Positions 61,931-64,000 of a stretch of 64,000 nt of DNA are shown one piece after another. How positions within the stretch are numbered: the first letter of the stretch is position 1; every line of letters starts with the position of its first letter. Origin of the DNA: an uncultured Alloprevotella sp. (GTDB lineage Bacteria > Bacteroidota > Bacteroidia > Bacteroidales > Bacteroidaceae); the NCBI GenBank assembly GCA_944320745.1, contig CALUIN010000002.1, positions 62,001 through 126,000 on the forward strand, read 5' to 3'. A program made the translations under genes and the position numbers. The notes beneath the pieces are model-generated. The model did no database searches and was not told where the DNA came from. It worked only from the letters and a program-made list of their open reading frames with translations.

Positions 61931-62608
61931 TTATTCGTGGCGGCAGCAGCCCTTGCCTTCGTGGTGTCCGCGGCAGTGGCCTTCGTGGCCTTTCTCGCCG
62001 TGGTGTCCGCAGCATTGGCCTTTGTGGCCGTCGCCGTCGTTCTCTTCATCGTGGCAGTGTCCGCCGTGGCAGCTGCCTTCGCAGTCTCCGCAGCCGCATT
62101 CGCATCCTTCGTTGTTCATCATGTTGAGCATGCCTTCTACCTCGGCATCGGTGGCGTCGCGCAGGGTGACGACGCTGCCCCGGAAATGCAGGTCCTTTCC
62201 GGCCAAGGGGTGGTTCAGGTCCACTACGACCTTGTCCTCCTTCACCTCGAGCACGAGTCCCTGGAAGCGGTTGCCGTCGGCGTTGACCAAGGGGATGAAA
62301 TTGCCCGGGTAGATGGTTTCCTTGTCGAACCGGCCGTTGATGCAGAAGATACTCTTGTCCAGTTCCAGGACGTGTTCCTGCAGGTATGGCCCGTAGGCGT
62401 CGTCGACGGGCAGCGTGAAGTCGAACGTATCTCCCTGCTGGAGCGCCATGATTTGCTGCTCGAAAGCGTCGAGCGTGATACCCATGTTGGAAATGAACTG
62501 GAAGGGATGTTCCACGGGGGCCTTTTCGATGAGTTCGTGGATGCCTTTTTCGTTGTCGGCGTAAAGCTCGTAGGCTACGCACACATACTTGTGGGCTTGT
62601 TGTTCCAT
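61931..62608 (-). CDS. slyD: SlyD-like FKBP peptidyl-prolyl isomerase with metal-binding tail
   Basis: The N-terminal 150 residues form the FKBP domain with an inserted flap, the SlyD layout: VAYELYADNEKGIHELIEKAPVEHPFQFISNMG, QQGDTFDFTLPVDDAYGPYLQEHV (FKBP core), and the flap region FNIPL-like IPLVNADGNRFQGLVLEVKEDKVVVDLNHPLAGKDL. The last 60 residues are rich in Cys and His (CECGCGDCEGSCHGGHCHDE, and HGEKGHEGHC), which should bind nickel or zinc. The start is ATG 62608 (MEQQAHKYVCVAY); the longer frame overlaps dnaX. It lies 43 bases after dnaX. Confidence 0.92.
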   Translation of the reverse strand: MEQQAHKYVCVAYELYADNEKGIHELIEKAPVEHPFQFISNMGITLDAFEQQIMALQQGDTFDFTLPVDDAYGPYLQEHVLELDKSIFCINGRFDKETIYPGNFIPLVNADGNRFQGLVLEVKEDKVVVDLNHPLAGKDLHFRGSVVTLRDATDAEVEGMLNMMNNEGCECGCGDCEGSCHGGHCHDEENDGDGHKGQCCGHHGEKGHEGHCRGHHEGKGCCRHE

Positions 62609-62651
62609 GTGAAGGTTGGTTTCGGATATGGTAAGGAAAAAATATTGCCTG

Positions 62652-64000
62652 TCACGATAGCTCCAGATGCAGGGCCTGAGCCAGCCGCACCAGGGCCGGA
62701 CTGTGCTGGAGCATTTGGGCGTACTGTTCTTGGCGGCTGTAGGCACGCTTGTTCTCTGAGGCTTCCAGTAGTCTGAACTCCAGCGTGATTTTCCCGTTGC
62801 GCAGTTGCTGGCGCAGGTATTTCAGCAGTTCGTTCTTCAGGGCTTGTGCGGACTGGAGCACTTGCTGGTTTTCCACGCCTGTTTCTACATGCCAGTTCTC
62901 TTGGAGTACGGGCTCCATGTTCTTGAGCCGTGCGGACATTGCGCTTTGCTCTTGCGGAAGGGAGTTGGCGAAGCGGTACCACTGGTAGTAGAGCTCGTTC
63001 TTGTCGAAGGGGGTTTCGCTCTCCGGAACGTCGTCCTCGGCCACTTGCATGGCGGCCGGCTGTTCCTCTGCCGGTTGGTAGAGGTGAATAGAGAGCGTGT
63101 GGGCCGTTTTCCGCTGGGGGGCAGCCGTGCGTGTAGCTGCCGGACCGGCCGGCCGGGGCTGGGGCGCGGCCGGAGCGGGTGTCTGTGCCGTAGGCCGGGC
63201 AGTGGGCGGCGCAGCCGTGGGCTGCGGCGTGGGGGCGGCGGTTTTCGGAGCAGCGGCGGCGGTCTGTGTCGTCGTCGTGCGCGGCTGAGCGGCCGCCTCG
63301 GTAGTTTTGAACAGGGGTTTAAGTCGTTTCGTAGGGCCAGGCCCACAGCCTGGAGCGTCGTCTGCTGTCGCCTGGGCCGTTTCGATAAGGGTCAGCTCCA
63401 CCAGCAGGCGCTTGTTGCGGCTGACCCGGTAGTTCAGGTCGCAGTCGTTGCAGCGCTTCAGCGCGCTGTATAGGAAGACCGGCCGGCAGCGTTGCGCCTG
63501 TTCCTGGTAGCGCTGGCGCATGGAGGGTACCGCTTCCAGCAGGGGCAGGGTGGCCGGTTCGCGCGCCACAAGCAGGTTGCGAAAGTGCGCGGCCAGGCCG
63601 CTGATGAAGTTGTGCGCCTCGAATCCGTTGGATAGCACCTCGTTCAGCGTGAGCAGCGCTCCGGCAATGTCCGGCTTGAGTAGCTGGTCGGTGATTTTGA
63701 AGTAATAATCGTCATCGAGCAGGTTAAGATCTTCGATGACCTTCTTATAAGTGATGTTTCCGTCCGCGAAACTCGTCACCTGGTCGAAGATGGAGAGGGC
63801 GTCGCGCATACCGCCGTCGGCTTTCCGGGCTATGACGCCGAGCGCTTCCTCTTCGTACGTCACCTGTTCCGCTTCGGCCACGCGTTTCAGATGGGCCACG
63901 ATGTCGCCCACCTCCATGCGGTTGAAGTCGTAGATCTGGCAACGGCTTAGGATCGTAGGCAGGATCTTGTGCTTCTCCGTCGTGGCGAGGATGAAGATGG
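62652..64000 (-). CDS. dnaX: DNA polymerase III gamma/tau subunit (5' end outside window)
   Basis: DnaX loads the sliding clamp for replication. Only the 3' part lies in the window, about 449 codons; the start is beyond 64000. The earliest residues are the AAA+ sensor region ATTEKHKILPTILSRC, followed by QIYDFNRMEVGDIVAHLKRVAEAE and the lid segment VIARKADGGMRDALSIFDQV. Domain III follows, then a long Ala/Pro/Thr-rich linker (about 63000-63300), and a C-terminal domain. No frameshift signal is expected or seen, since Bacteroidota generally make one form. slyD and aroC follow on the same transcript. Confidence 0.95.
   Translation of the reverse strand, partial: IFILATTEKHKILPTILSRCQIYDFNRMEVGDIVAHLKRVAEAEQVTYEEEALGVIARKADGGMRDALSIFDQVTSFADGNITYKKVIEDLNLLDDDYYFKITDQLLKPDIAGALLTLNEVLSNGFEAHNFISGLAAHFRNLLVAREPATLPLLEAVPSMRQRYQEQAQRCRPVFLYSALKRCNDCDLNYRVSRNKRLLVELTLIETAQATADDAPGCGPGPTKRLKPLFKTTEAAAQPRTTTTQTAAAAPKTAAPTPQPTAAPPTARPTAQTPAPAAPQPRPAGPAATRTAAPQRKTAHTLSIHLYQPAEEQPAAMQVAEDDVPESETPFDKNELYYQWYRFANSLPQEQSAMSARLKNMEPVLQENWHVETGVENQQVLQSAQALKNELLKYLRQQLRNGKITLEFRLLEASENKRAYSRQEQYAQMLQHSPALVRLAQALHLELS

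Overview
The window is from a member of the phylum Bacteroidota, almost certainly order Bacteroidales, with an unusually high G+C content for that group. The evidence is the repeated phylum-type promoter (TTTG, about 20 bases, TAnnTTTG), the many small lipoproteins with short signal peptides, a fused FeoA-FeoB, the bifunctional fucose enzyme Fkp, a long SecA with a C-terminal zinc motif, a TonB-dependent receptor with a carboxypeptidase-like N-terminal domain, and DUF4105, DUF4369, DUF4488 and DUF4738 type proteins. Family and genus cannot be settled from this sequence. There are no rRNA, tRNA, CRISPR, phage or transposase genes. It reads as ordinary chromosome.

Layout. 1-7 kb: a small lipoprotein, mtaB, a glycosyltransferase, an RsmI-like methyltransferase, lysS and gpsA. 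7-13.5 kb: a DUF4488 protein, groES-groEL, feoAB and an AraC regulator. 13.8-20.2 kb: a DUF4105 membrane protein, an alkaline-phosphatase-fold protein and secA. 20.5-25 kb: a TonB receptor and its lipoprotein partner. 25.1-26.7 kb: a tryptophan attenuator with a leader peptide containing two adjacent Trp codons, then trpB. 26.8-29.6 kb: a queuosine operon (yhhQ, queC, a ferredoxin/flavodoxin-like protein, queF) whose leader resembles a preQ1-I riboswitch. 29.6-35 kb: a GH20 hexosaminidase, an acyl-ACP thioesterase and a GH43 enzyme. 35-38.8 kb: two SGNH proteins and an MBOAT acyltransferase. 39-47.2 kb: a DPP-IV peptidase, lipoproteins, an FtsB/DivIC protein and a clostripain-type protease. 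47.4-51.3 kb: manA, a Wzx-like flippase and an F420-dehydrogenase-like protein of polysaccharide loci. 51.5-56.5 kb: a four-gene operon (5'-nucleotidase, aguA, aguB, MFS transporter). 57.2-60.5 kb: gtrA-fkp for GDP-fucose. 60.8-64 kb: dnaX (cut by the window end), slyD and aroC.

The two most informative regulatory elements lie next to each other. The leader before trpB carries a 27-codon peptide with tandem Trp codons followed by an intrinsic terminator, which is the classical attenuation layout. The 5' leader of yhhQ can fold into an H-type pseudoknot with the preQ1-I layout, including a cytosine at the ligand-pairing position, placed so that the bound form would cover the translation start.

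A family of intergenic repeats runs through the window. The core is ACGGGGCTAAGGC, usually in a 21-base unit. It occurs at eight loci, alone as hairpins or in tandem arrays of up to seven copies, in convergent, divergent and tandem gene gaps. Spacer bases are uniform within a locus but differ between loci. Seven of the eight loci lie 5.7 to 6.7 kb apart. Several copies form terminator-like hairpins, including a perfect 46-base palindrome.
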